DNA of 64,000 nucleotides from Lanius collurio (taxonomy: Eukaryota > Chordata > Aves > Passeriformes > Laniidae): contig JACBWW010000023.1 in the NCBI GenBank assembly GCA_020086605.1, positions 766,225-830,224 of the forward strand, given 5' to 3'. The translations under genes and the position numbers were made by a program. Shown here one piece after another: positions 12,426 through 24,073 of the stretch (the first letter of the stretch is position 1; every line of letters begins with the position of its first letter). Below the pieces are notes generated by a model. That model had not been told where the DNA came from. It ran no database searches and saw only the letters and a list, made by a program, of their open reading frames with translations.

Positions 12426-13472
12426 CATCATTCTTTGATGCTACATTACAGTAAGTGTTGGCATTTTCATGATGACTATTATATATTCAAAGCCACCATT
12501 TCTTAATTTGCTAATAGAAATCACTCCCCTGCAGCCTTGGTCTCATTTGTAAGAACTCTGGTCTGCAATGAACCAGTCAGGAAAGCGTACACGGGCTGTG
12601 GATGCTGTCAAAAAACTCATCAAGGTTTTCTGCTGGTTTTTATTCTACATAAAGGAATTTCTAAACCCACTAATGTCTCTGAAACCAGAATGAACTGCTT
12701 ATAATAACTAGATATGAAAAAAAAAATCAGTTTCTTTATCATACAATAGGCTTTTGTACATCCTTTGAGGAAAGTGGTAGCGCTGTCTGAATTTAGGCTC
12801 AGTGAAATGCTGAAACGTTAAATTTAATGGTGTTTCCTGTTCTAAGCTCTTCAGAACTGGACTTAGTAAAGACTAATGACCAACCCTTTGAACCCCCAAG
12901 TCTCCTAAGATCTAATTTGTTATTTCTGAGAGAAAAAAAAAGGCATGAATAAATAATGAGAATAAGGGACACAGTGACCAGAGACAATTCACCAGTGTCA
13001 TTTACATATTACAGCAGGGTTCCCAATTCCTAGAATTACTCATTATCACAATGCTACAGAAAAAAATTAACCCAAATTCAGGATGACAGCCAAAAGCAAG
13101 GGCTGCTCTATTCCAAAGCTATCTTTAAAGGTTCACAATATTCTCTGATTGTACTTAAACACTGTACCATTTGGAACAGGGAGCGTTAACACAGGCTGGA
13201 GAAACCAACACAAGCATTTAAGCCTCTGGTGTTATGAATCAAAATTCACTTGGTTAGAGGAAAAGAAAATAAATAGCCCAACAAAATAACTGATACTATT
13301 TTTTCAGAAGATATCTATTTGCAGGAAATATAACTTTCACAAGAACATATCAGTTCTGACAATCCCCTTCACAGGAGAGTTTTCTTAGGTATTCAACTGA
13401 ATTTGTTTTGTCAAAACTAGAAAGCACACAACAATTGGAGCAGTAAAAACAGTCGTTCAAAGCATGACAAAT
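12426..13472. other. Non-coding stretch, nothing distinct
   Basis: AT-rich DNA without a supported gene or repeat. A segment near 12443-12460 is a partial reverse complement of the AACACTTACAG core of the preceding tandem duplication, which may be chance. Confidence 0.5.
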
Positions 13473-13545
13473 CTGGGTTTAAGTCCTTGATTCAGAGCAG
13501 GGACTTCAACCTGGATCGTTCACATCTTACACAACTGCACCAGTA
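13473..13545 (-). mobile_element. Ancient tRNA-derived SINE fragment (MIR-like)
   Basis: Read on the minus strand, GGTTGAAGTCC (13501-13511) is a decayed RNA polymerase III B box, followed by CTGCTCTGAATCA. On the plus strand TGGGTTTAAGTCC lies just upstream, giving the inverted B-box arrangement I recall from amniote MIR-like SINEs. It is too decayed to be mobile. The 23280-23370 element is a relative, sharing CAGAGCARGGAYTTSAACCTGG (ambiguity codes) in the same orientation. Confidence 0.45.
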
Positions 13546-14028
13546 ATTACGTTTTTGCTTATTCTGGCCTGGATCTGTGCATCTATTTTGGATTTTTCTT
13601 TTATTTTTATTATCTGTCTTTGTTTCATCTTTATATAAAATTTTTGCTACAAAAAATTGTTTGGAACTGAAAAAAAAATTGCAGAAAGAGGAAACAGTAC
13701 AGTAGATGCAGTGCTAGAGCTTTTTTTGCTTTCATTTAAATGCTTTGTGAAGCAGTGAAAAACCAGAAAATTACAGTCGTGTTTTAGGAAAAAGGCTTTG
13801 CTCACAAAACAAATTTTCTTCCTGAAAAGCAGTTTATTGCAATGTAAAAAGCTCACTAATTGGATTTATGACAGGCAAGCAGTAATGGTAAAAAAGAATA
13901 ATGTGAACAGAGAAAGAATAAATGCATATTAAATTTTACAGACACCTACACGTTTTTTCTGCTTTCCTGAACCAAGTACTCAGTGTTTCCAGATTTCTGT
14001 GATTCCCAGTTTACTCGGCAGAAGAGGA
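13546..14028. other. Non-coding stretch, nothing distinct
   Basis: AT-rich and low in complexity, with several short A and T runs. No gene or recognisable element. Confidence 0.5.
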
Positions 14029-14059
14029 GTGTGGTTACATGTGAGGTAAATAACCACAC
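14029..14059. promoter_or_regulatory. Inverted pair of RUNX-type sites
   Basis: GTGTGGTTA at 14029-14037 is exactly reverse-complemented by TAACCACAC at 14051-14059, with a 13-bp spacer. TGTGGTT is the known RUNX-family binding core, so the pair forms two facing candidate sites. An E-box palindrome lies 33 bp further on (14093-14114). Whether any protein binds here cannot be told from sequence alone. Confidence 0.35.
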
Positions 14060-14092
14060 AGAATTAACTGCAATCAGCAGAAAGGCTCAGTG

Positions 14093-14114
14093 CAGCTGAT
14101 ATGCAGATCAGCTG
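14093..14114. repeat. Perfect 8-bp inverted repeat with two CAGCTG E-boxes
   Basis: CAGCTGAT at 14093-14100 is followed by the 6-bp ATGCAG and then ATCAGCTG at 14107-14114. Each arm carries CAGCTG, a core bound by class A/B basic helix-loop-helix factors. Together with the RUNX-type inverted pair upstream, this makes 14029-14114 a candidate regulatory module. Confidence 0.45.
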
Positions 14115-17100
14115 TGTGAAGTTCTAGAATACCCAGCCGAGGAGAAATGCATTGTGCTAAGGTGCTCTCTTTAGATAGCATTCAGCAAATCTGGTATTTA
14201 TTTCCCTCACATACCAAGTCACCTATACATTTTACCCTCCTTCATGCACTCTGGCAGAACTGCAGCACCTTCTAAACCTCAGGTTTTCATTTGAGGGTTG
14301 CTGTATTTTTCCTGCTCAGTGTAGGACTGAATGTACAGCCCAGCCCGGGTAGTTCTGTGTTATCCTGAGTTGCAATGTAACCTTTCTAATCTTGGCAGGC
14401 ATAAATGTTTTAAAACATAGCTCAAATTCTGCAAAGAGTGCTAGGCAAAGAGTGTGACTGCAAAAGTCACCTCAAAATCCTGCACTTATTTCTCACTTTC
14501 ATTTGGTGTCATAAAAGACCTCAGCATCAATCATTAACAAGCTATTAACACATGCAGCTGATAAAAGTGTTCAAAGTTCTGGTCAATAACAATGACAGAA
14601 ATTCCTGGTTCACAGCTGGCTTGAGCTAAGTCTAAGGAGCCCACACCGAGCCCACACCAGTTATTTTCTTGGCTAAAAAATGTGTCTGGGTTCTTTTGCT
14701 TTCATCCCTGTCTGTGTAACACACACAGAGGCTGCCTTTTCTCATCCCTGCTCTGCCAAACTTGTCCCTTCCCTCCGCTGCCTTTCCCACTCATTCTTAA
14801 AAGCAGTTTGCAAGTACACAGAGCCAGGAAATTATTTCATTCCAATGGCATATGATTTTAATGTTATTACCTGATAGCAAAGGTGCTAGCGAAGGAATGA
14901 GAAACCTCAGCTCAATTTGCAATTTGCAAACACAATAAAATAGTGCCTATTAACAAAAATTAACAACCAGGCTGTAATTTAGGCAGCATCCTTCAAACAT
15001 ATCTCCTTCCCATTTCCTAAACCGTACCAAAACTTAGCCATGCTTCTAGAACGAAAAAAGCCAGAAACAACTTTGGCTAGCTGAATAAATATATATTAAA
15101 TATATTAATTTCGTAATCCACTTGTTTCGATCATTCATTTTGTTAACTAAAACCTCTGATGTCATGAAACCTGAACAGCTGCTCAGTTAGCTCATTACTT
15201 CTATGTTACAAATATCACTCAGGCTTTGAGGGGGTGCAGTGTATTACTGATGATTTTCTCATTGTCCCTGCTGCTAGTAACACTTGTCAATAATTGTATT
15301 TATTTGGTGATAGTTTCTTGCCCCTATGCAAAGGAATTTAAGGTTAGATTATATAGGAAATGGCATCACAAACAAAACAGGCTCAGAAAAAACATGAAAA
15401 CACCTAGCCTCCATCTGCTCAAGTGTGATACACTTCAGAGCTCCCATTTCACATGTAAAACAGAACATGATTTATAATTTATATCTAGTTGGTGCAATCC
15501 TTCTCAAAGAAAAAAAAATTCTTTGATGAAACACTGGCTTTATGTTATTATAAAACTATCGAGAAAATCACAGAACATTTGGCAATTTACCTCTACTACA
15601 GCATCTTTGAAGTTTGGATATTTATATTTTATGCACTTTTCAAATTAACTGTACTGCTGAACACAAACACAAAAAAGCAGAAGTGTGAGTCAATGCTGAA
15701 ATGTAATTACAGCATTATCAGCAGTAAACCACTGCAGGTATTTACAGACCTCCAGGTAACAGTTAAAGCCCAGTTCTAAAAAGATTTTAAATATTCTCTG
15801 TAGTATGGAATTTATACAGTATTCTTGATTTATTTAAAATCTATAAAACATTTTTAAAAATCAAAGAAAAAAGGCAGAAGCAACGCAGCTCCCAGATTCT
15901 GCAGAACAACCAGTCTTGCTTATAGCTGTGGGGCTTTTTTACTAACAAAATTACAGGTTTTTGAGAGCATTCTTAGAAGCTGATTCTGAACCCCTCATAC
16001 CTGTTAATCACCTCAATGATTAGTACTGGTTATGTGTAACAAGGTGAAACTCACTTCTGAATAAAATAACCTTTAAAAGGTTTAAATTAGACTTCAGCTG
16101 GGTCGCAGGCACAGAAATGAATTACCTATGTGAAAAGCCATTTCAAATCTACAGGATTATTTATTAACATAAAAGGCACACGATCAAGGAGTAAACAGTG
16201 ATGTAGGGTGTGGAAATCTGCAAGGATCAACCTCCTGATCACACAGGAAAGCCACACGATCCTTTTCTTAAATTCTGTAATTTTCAAAGCACCTGTCCTG
16301 TGATGTCTCAGTTACAGCCCTGGCTGCTGTGCTCCAACAGGCAGAGAAGTCAGAGTGGTTTGTCTTTGCTCTGACAAGTTCATCAACATATTACAACTGC
16401 AACACTGCACTACCACTTTGTTTTCAGTCCATTTACTAAAGGAATGCATCATTCTGCTGTGATACATTTCTTGCCACTGGCTAATTTGTATGGCTGTTCA
16501 GAGCAGTAAGCAGGACTTTAAGAAGGGCCAGATGAGGGGAATTCTCAAATAGCTTTCTTTTTGCTTGTTACAAAACCAGGCAGAAAAGCTATTTCTGATA
16601 CAGAAAAGTGTCAAAATATTGTGGGTTGGTTGGTTTGATGAAAACTATTATTTTCATATAAATGGCATTTTTGAAAAGCATCAATTAGATCTCCTTTAGT
16701 GAACAGCAGATTTGTGATATCACCTTTTAGTATACATATAGAAGGAAGAGATATGATTTTGCTTTTTATCCAAACTGCCCAAAATAAATTATATATATTT
16801 GCAGTATGGAAAAAAATAGAAAATTAAAAAGGCCAAAAGTAACAATAAAAACTCAATTCAAAAGCTTTTAAAATGTGATTTTGCAGGATATTTTTTTAAA
16901 TAACCTCTTCAGACTAGGGGGAAAATATTTTAAAAATGGATCTTATGCAACTTGACTGGGCAGAGTTGCACTCCCCTCCTTGTTTATCAAGGGGCACAAT
17001 CCAGTCCAAAGTGGGGGTGAGGACAAGGGGCTCTCCCTTCCCCAGCCAGCTGCAGGCTGTGCTCCTGAAGGTGTCACCTCCGTGGTTGCTCGAGGCTCTG

Positions 17101-19580
17101 GGCTCTGGGCCATCAGCACGATCGAGCTGAAAATTATTACATTCCAGTGAAATTGTAGTTTGTTCATATTTTACAAAAACATCTCTTTATTGATACAAGG
17201 AGTCAGGGTAGTAGCATACAAATTCCTGCTACATCTGGCCAGACTTTGATTTTACCATATGGATCCCAACCCTCCTGTATGGAATGAGACTTGCAAAGGG
17301 TCCTGGAGGACCCTGGCACTCAAATACTGTTGCTGCTCGGTGGCGTCTGTGAACCAGGTCATGACAAGCGATCAAATTAGGGTGTCCTAAGAATTTTCTA
17401 CCCTTCATTTGAAAGCTGCCACCTGCTCTTTTGGGAGAACTGCTTTTCAGGTTCTCCTACTCTATTGCTACATGAAATAAAACAGATTCACAAGCGCTTT
17501 CATTATGCTTTGAAATCTCATCCACAGTGCAAACTACTACAGTCCCTGCGAAATTGGTGGAACTCCTCAGAGCTCCAATAACTTGGCATATTGTCAGTGA
17601 GGAAAACAGGAAGGTGAATAACTCTCATAAACAAGGATTTTATACAAAATCTCTATAAGGTTTTCAGCTTTTGCTTTGTGAGCCAGCACACTTACATAAA
17701 GACTGAAGGCCACAACAGGAACCTTGCTCTCCAGATGAGAAGTCTTTGCAGCAAGGTACAGATGCAATTGATTGCCTGTTAAAATGGTGACATTCAAAAA
17801 TAAGCAAAAGTGGTGCCAAATTTGTGAATTTGGTGGGCAGCATTACAACACGAAGAATGAGGCTGCTTATGAAAATGCTGCAGCTTCTCCTCATTTTTTA
17901 CGTTTTTAAATATTAAGCCCATCATTCAGGCACTTGCAGCTGCTACAGCGAGTGTTTCAGCCTCAGAGAGCAGCAGTCCTGGAGCACAGCGGGGATGGCC
18001 ACGGCTGCAGCACCTGTACCTGGGCAGGCACAGCCCCCGGGGGGCGATGACAGCGGGAGCCTGATGTCTTCGGGGACATCAAAGGGATTCCTGCGGGGGC
18101 AGGAGGGGATGACATGGGACTCGGACAGCCCTACTGCTTGAGAGCCTTTCAGGCAGCTGATCCACTTACACGTTTTTGGTCTATGTCAAGCAAGCATTTT
18201 TCTTCTTTATAAAGTTGCTTTGGCTCAAAAACTGCTTTCACGTTACACCAGCAGCTTCTAGCTGAGTTCTGGGTGGCTGGGTTTTTGTGTAAACGGGATC
18301 TGCAAGAACTATGAAAGGAACCAATGTGCTTCCATTGGCTCACAATGGTTTCAGAAGCTTTGCAAGGGGGTATATTTGTTTCCATGTAATTATTCCTCCA
18401 TAAAGATTTTATTGGTTGATTTAAAGGAGCTGAGTGCTAGATGACTTCTCTGAAATTACTCATTCCAACAGAAGCTGCAAGGATTTTCTCAGACTCCTTA
18501 TGTAGTTCATGAAGATTTAATTTCAGTGACCAATCTCCAAGGCCTTTTTTTCTTACCCCTCTATAAAAAGTCAGTCTTGGTTCAGTATGATATCTAAACC
18601 AAAAAAAAATGTTGCCAATCCACTACCTTCTAATTCAAGTAAACCACAGCTAAGTCAAGGTGATGAAAACTTCTCATACAACATGGGAGTTTACTGAATG
18701 CAAATTCTGGGCCTGTCCAGCTTCTGCTACTTCACTTCCAGTTTGCTAATTTCTCTTAAATTAACCTTTTAGATATACCTGCAAGCATGCTTGAGATCTA
18801 GGGGTTTTAGTAAGTTGTTGAAAAGCTAAACAAAAACTCAATTAACTTTAAAACACTAAGGCAGCATGAACAACTAAGACAATGTTTAGAGAGAATACAG
18901 TCATAATTTAAGCATTGTTTATACTTATATTTCATGAATAATTCAGCCTTCAGTGTTAGAAAAATTATAGGGCAGGAGGCAGGAGTCAGGAGTGGGCATT
19001 AAAATCCTCCTCAGAGTTTTCATGGTTTCAGCTTCCTGAGAACTTGCCATTGCTATTCAGAGATGTGCAAATCTTCCATAAGGAAACTCTAAACCAGGAA
19101 AAGCTCATTTAGTTCAATTTAGATGCAATTTTAATTGAACTTGGGCTGATTTATGCTTTCAAGTAGAAGTCATAAAGAACTCATCCGTTGCAACACAACT
19201 TCTTTTTGAAAATTACCATCTTCATCTTTCATCTCTCTTCCTGCTCTGTCAGCTGGTTTGTGTGGTCTTTTGAGACCTTAAAAGAAAACCAAAGTCATGG
19301 GGAAATAAAAGCAGCAGTTACTTTAGTTGAGGTTGCCAGCCCTGCTCTGAGACCCTGCCATGAATTTTAAAAAAAGCAAGGTAGCCCACTGAGCATCAGG
19401 AAGAGAGAGCTTAGAGTTATGTATCTGAACACTTTGAACTTAAAAGAGGCTCTATGCAGGAGAAGAAGAGAGCTGCAGTTCTGCCATTTACTTAATTTCA
19501 AAATATATCCACTATTCAGGGCTAAAATGTAACTTTTCTTATACTACTAAAAGCAAAGCGACATCTGAAAAATACTACTA
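14115..19580. other. Long non-coding stretch with two GC-richer patches
   Basis: No gene is supported. A perfect 11-bp tandem pair (GAGCCCACACC) lies at 14637-14658. A 15-bp palindrome, AACCTTTAAAAGGTT, lies at 16068-16082. GC-richer patches lie at 16940-17130 and 17930-18140; the second carries several CpGs (for example near 18040-18080). Open frames here are short and lack motifs. The stretch 15060-15180 is AT-rich with TAAT cores. Confidence 0.5.
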
Positions 19581-19672
19581 GCCAAAGGCCAGATTCTTTA
19601 AATATTTTGCAAGAACTGATACCATTATGGCTACTTATGTGAGTATTCTTGTCACAATGGTGACAGCTTTAA
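19581..19672. repeat. Possible ancient amniote repeat fragment
   Basis: GGCCAGATTCT at 19587-19597 and TTATGTGAGTATTC near 19635 resemble motifs of old palindromic repeats I recall from reptile genomes (GGCCAGATTCTG; CATGTGAGTAGTCC). The match is short and from memory, so this is a weak call. Confidence 0.22.
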
Positions 19673-21039
19673 CTTACCCAGATGCATTTCAGGGAACTCT
19701 CTGCTAACAGTCACACAAGAAAAAAAAGCTAAAGCACAGAACCTGGTCTCTCACATCCCCAGCTTTCATTGATTGTACGAGGGTGCATGTGCCACTGGAG
19801 ACAGAATTTGCCCTTATTTAAGAACAACTATAAGCTGTACACCAGGGTGCTTAAATCATTTATGCCTTGAGTTTAAGCAGCTTCTTCTATCCACACAGGT
19901 CCATGTTGCTTTCTCAGCTCATTGCTGCTCATTTCAGGGCTGTAATCACAAAGAACACGGGCTATCCTTTGTACCCATTCCAATGTCTAATTTTTTACAT
20001 TGCCTTCTTTGCTTTCATTTTATCCTCCAGCTATACATTCCACCCGGCAAGTCCTCTGACACAAACACCCAGCTAGAGCTGATCCAGTATGCTTGCACAG
20101 GGAAACTAAATATCACCACACACACCCCCCATCCCCCCAAAAACCCTCCAAAAATCTGAGAAACATAGGGTGTGCATAAGCAAAGACAACTGATCTAAGT
20201 CAGTCCTTCTGATGCTAATCTTACTGCAAATAATATGCAGGGTACATGAGAAAATGTAAGATCCACACTACCTCACAATTGCTGGCTTTCACTCCAGCTT
20301 GAAACTAATCCAAAGAAAAAATACAAAGGAAAGGCAGAAAGTTTGATCATTATTTCGAAAGTTTAAAAGAAATAAAAATGTGGCTCCCTTGAAAATACGT
20401 TACTACATACATTACCTATGTAATCTCACAAACTCCCAAAATAATATCAGTGTCTACGGCTGTTAAAGTTTATGGGTGCAAAAAGAATGCAATTAAAACA
20501 GGTTATATTTAAATAAAATAATTCCTTCTAATTAAAATGTAAAGAAACACCTTATATAACATGGAATGTTCTGTATAATTATTCTTCAAAACTAGAATTT
20601 TGTGTTTAATAAAATAAACCTAAACTTTCACTGAAAGAAAGACATTTCTGAAATGCGTCAGACTTGCACCCAAACATCTTGTCAGAGCAAAGTATTGGTG
20701 TTTTTAACACAGTCTTATTCCATTGAAGTCAAAGTCAGGTGAGTGCCTCCGTTCAAAAAAATCAGCACATAAAACACTTCCAGTTTCAGCATCAAAGATG
20801 TGTTTACTGCAAACACAGAAATGTAAGGGAAATGAAATGGTGAAAAGGACTGCAACAGTTTTAAGGACTTATTTTTAGAAGTTTTTACATTGGAGACCTA
20901 CTAACCACAAAGTCTCGTTTGCATACACAGCGCACATCAGCATTTCATCTCCTCTGCCAACTGGATGTCGCTGCGTGCTTCCAATCCCCACAAAGTTTTA
21001 TAACGGCAAAATGAACTTTAAATGACTGCTCTCCTCTGC
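19673..21039. other. Non-coding stretch, one C-rich low-complexity segment
   Basis: A C-rich tract lies at about 20115-20149, with two C6 runs. It accounts for the Pro/His-rich tail of the 128-codon frame at 19773-20159, so that frame is not persuasive. CCATTGAAGTCAAAG at 20720-20734 may be a scrap of an old repeat. Nothing else is distinct. Confidence 0.5.
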
Positions 21040-21190
21040 TTTCCTTTCCATGCTGGGTGCCATCCTGCCAAGCCCCGCGGGCCCAGCAGCAGCCACGGGC
21101 CGTGGGGAGCGCGGTGCCGCGTGCTCCCAGCGCAGCATGGCCCGCGGGAGCTCTCAGCGCCCGGTGCCGCGCACGGGCAGCGAGCACAGC
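21040..21190. promoter_or_regulatory. Short CpG-dense patch
   Basis: About 150 bp with dense CpG, including GCGGTGCCGCGTG and CGGTGCCGCGCACGG (which share CGGTGCCGCG as a direct repeat), set in AT-rich, CpG-poor DNA. It has no TATA box or initiator that I can identify. It could be a small unmethylated regulatory element, the promoter of an unannotated transcript, or a GC-biased recombination remnant. Overlapping open frames (20945-21327) reflect the lack of stops in GC-rich DNA. Confidence 0.35.
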
Positions 21191-21899
21191 TCGCTAACAC
21201 ACACAGGATGAGGCCCCTAATCACTAACAGCTCCTCTGGAAACTCTAGCAGAGATAAAAACTACAAAGACACTGTTGGTTCCAGTCCCCTTATTGAATTT
21301 TCATTGCTGCTTTTATTGAAACTATGAATTCAGTCCATAATGTCACGTGTTCTTTGTTCTCCAGCCTGACATACATTTTAATACCCAGTGCAATATCTAT
21401 GCAAAGACTAAGTGTGTTCATGTGTAGGAGGGTTAACACTTCACCACAAACATGGTTATAGTTATAGATTAAAAGCAACACTTTCAGTGGTTCTACAGCT
21501 TAATATTTCCAACTCCCATCTCCTTCTGAAGGTTCTCCTCCCCTCCTCCCCCTACCTCCCCCCAAAAAATCTCTGCACAAGAAATGCTGAGCCTACAAAT
21601 TATGTCACTGACATCTGGAAAGAGACATGACTACCCAAGTAAAAAATAAACCCAACGGAGGTCATGGCTTTAACAGACTGTCGCTCTATATTTAAACTGA
21701 TTGATTCATACAAAGACATAATTATAGAGAACACTGGAATCAGCAGCTCCCAGCACTCCAGACTACAGGCACAATTGTGTTTACAGGAATTATATTTTAA
21801 AGACTACATCTAGTATAAGCTAATTGATGCACTCAATATTATGATACACAATAATTTAAACTTAAATTGTGAATAATGTCTATTTATTTCCCTACCTAG
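21191..21899. other. Non-coding stretch, nothing distinct
   Basis: No supported gene. A pyrimidine-rich segment lies at 21530-21565. Short open frames only. Confidence 0.5.
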
Positions 21900-22130
21900 A
21901 TAATAACTTTCTTTCAACTATACATGATCGTGTATGATTTTTCAGGATATTCTTTGCATAAAATCTATTGGTTATGCAAATAAAAGGCTTTGGAGAATAA
22001 TGTACAGTAACTAATTTGTATAATCAGTTTCCCTCAATTCAGCGTGATAATGATATGTAAAGCACATCACTACAGACTGTCTGTGAAATGAATTCTGTCT
22101 TAATATGCTAGTCAACTAGCCACTCGACCT
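21900..22130. promoter_or_regulatory. Candidate conserved block with an octamer motif
   Basis: This complex AT-rich stretch contains a perfect POU-family octamer, ATGCAAAT (21974-21981), and the near-palindrome ATACATGATCGTGTAT (21920-21935). It also has several TAAT cores near 22000-22040. It has the look of a conserved enhancer, but this has not been tested by alignment. Confidence 0.27.
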
Positions 22131-23279
22131 TTGCACAGGCTCACTGTAAGAGGAGCAGAAAAACCCACACACATTCTTTCAATTTCTAAAGGGAAATTCG
22201 ACTCTAGCCATAGAACAAAGAAAGAAGAAATAGAAGTAAAAGAAAATCAAAGAAAAAGTGATTTGGATTCAAGGGGATCAGATGTTTCATTTATTGCAGG
22301 TTGGAGACCTTCAATCAGTCAAATGAAAGACACATTTGTATTAAAATACCTACAAGGCAGAGAGAAAGCCTTGATCAGGTGTATTAGATTTAAGTTACAG
22401 CTCTCTTGCTGAGAGATGTGAACCTACCTTCCAGTCTATCTGTTCTCAATATTGAAGGTTTTCTGTGTTACAAACATTAGATGAAAGGTAGCTTGCTTGC
22501 CTTCCCACGTATCTGCTGGATATTAACTGTACATTGGAAGCGTGCACTACAGGGAGACGTGAACTCGGTGTGCTCTGCAGTCACTCCTAGGAAGGGACGC
22601 TGAGCCCGTGTCAGGGATGGGACACCAAGGGCAGGGGGGAGGCTCGGCCGCAGAGCACCCACAGGTCCACTGGCCACCAAAAACGAGTGCTTCTGAAAGT
22701 GCAGCCCCTCTCTGCTTTTGTGGAAAACACATAATTTGGCCTGTGACAGGGCTGTGAGCCGTGTTATACAGGTAGATAAAGGAACGCCACGGCAAGAGCC
22801 CCTGCCCTGGTTCCTGCTGTGTGAGGACAGCAGTGTTTTGTTTGACTTCTCATTACATATTGTGCAGGTGGCAACAAAAGCCAACCCCAACCTTATTCCT
22901 CGCTTTTCACACCATCCCTTCCTAACAAAAATTCCTTGAATTCCCTGCTCTTGCCCAGACACGCAGAATAGCATCAACCAAGAAGCCTGATGGCAGAGAT
23001 CAGGTCTTCCTCAGCTGCAGTCCTAGCATAATAGATTTGTTTAGATTGCCTGGAGGAGGATCCCAAAGTGTTTTATAAATTGGTTACTGTTGCTTGTAAA
23101 ATATTGAACCAACATTATTCAAAAATGTTTTATCTTATTAATGGGTGCTGTTCAGAATAGGTTTGGGGTTTGGTTAAACTTTATCAAAGATCAGTCCAGA
23201 GGAAGTGTTCTGTAGGGAGACAGAGGCTCCATTACTGCTGGTTACATCACTCATCTCAATTTGTGAAACCCACATCCAA
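22131..23279. other. Non-coding stretch with a GC-richer patch
   Basis: A GC-richer patch lies at 22540-22810 with a few CpGs, and overlapping frames up to 166 codons (22477-22977 minus) arise there without domains. The plus-strand frame 22131-22412 is lysine-rich and unrecognised. Nothing supports a gene. Confidence 0.5.
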
Positions 23280-23370
23280 CCATTGCTCTGAGTTACCCAG
23301 AGCAAGGATTTGAACCTGGAGCTCTCCTAGAAGTGTCAATAGTTGCAGTCACTGAGGCACTGCCTCCTCC
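23280..23370 (-). mobile_element. Ancient tRNA-derived SINE fragment (MIR-like)
   Basis: On the minus strand GGTTCAAATCC (23306-23316) matches a polymerase III B box and is followed by TTGCTCTGGG, the typical MIR-like continuation. On the plus strand TTGCTCTG and CAGAGCAA form an 8-bp inverted repeat around it, the same inverted layout as the 13473-13545 copy. The A-box region is decayed. This is a dead, very old element; the exact family name is uncertain. Confidence 0.5.
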
Positions 23371-23936
23371 AGCAGGGAAGCATTGTCCCTCCTTTACTTC
23401 AGCCCAATATAAGGAACTTACAAAGGCCACATCCGATACAAAAATTGTCCTTTTGCCTTGTGTGAGTTGGCACAGACACCAAATCCCAGCACAACAGCAA
23501 CTACTGTCAAAGTTGATTTGCACATTAGATTTAGACCCAAATACTGGTCATCTCAACCCAAAGACAAGTTCTTTCTGCCATTGTGAAGAAAATTTCAGTA
23601 ATTAAAAAACTAAATTAATCTCATAGGTGCCTAAACTTGGTCCTTTGGCAAGAGAAACAAATTACATAAATAAATGTGTAGGTTTTAGATTGTTCACTGG
23701 GAAGCCAGCTTCCCCACCTTATTTCTCAGGCTTCACCCCAATGTACAACTATTGCATTAAACAAAGAAAAACACCAAAAACAGTCTGAGTTAATGAGACC
23801 CCAGTTTTAAATATTACCTACTGATATCCAATTGGCTTTTTAAACAAGCTGCTCTGATTTCTGCTTTTATGTATGCATAGCTGCAGATATTGTGTAGTAA
23901 TAGGAAAATTTTAAGGCTGTCCTCTTGTTAAATACC
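23371..23936. other. Non-coding stretch, nothing distinct
   Basis: AT-rich DNA between the MIR-like fragment and the passerine-type SINE. No gene or repeat that I can support. Confidence 0.5.
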
Positions 23937-24073
23937 ATCACAGAATAGTCTGAGTTGGAAGAGACCCAGAGGGATCACCAAGTCCAACCCATAAGTGAAT
24001 GGCCCATATGGGGATCAAACCCATGACCTAGGCATTATTAACACCATGCTTTAACCAACTCAGCTCTCTGTCA
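23937..24073 (-). mobile_element. Passerine-type SINE: tRNA-Ile head with CR1 LINE tail
   Basis: Read on the minus strand, the element opens at 24073 with a 74-nt head (24073 to 24000) that aligns without gaps to vertebrate tRNA-Ile(AAU), roughly three quarters identical to the tRNA as I recall it. Most differences are C-to-T or G-to-A, as expected from methylation decay. The A-box region (GAGCTGAGTTGG), the AAT in the anticodon position and the B box GGTTTGATCCC (24011-24021) are all visible. The tail (23999 to about 23937) reads GGGTTGGACTTGGTGATCC and then CTTCCAACTC, the conserved 3' end of bird CR1 LINEs, ending in one copy of the CR1 terminal octamer ATTCTGTG. The head would have supplied a polymerase III promoter and the tail recognition by CR1 reverse transcriptase. 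tRNA-Ile/CR1 SINEs (TguSINE1-type) are described from passerine birds. Target-site duplications are not expected from CR1-type insertion, and none is clear. Confidence 0.88.

Noticed and set aside
24000..24073. Functional tRNA-Ile gene
   Set aside because: The acceptor stem is decayed (5' bases do not pair with the GGGCCA end) and the sequence runs directly into a CR1 tail, so it is the head of a SINE.
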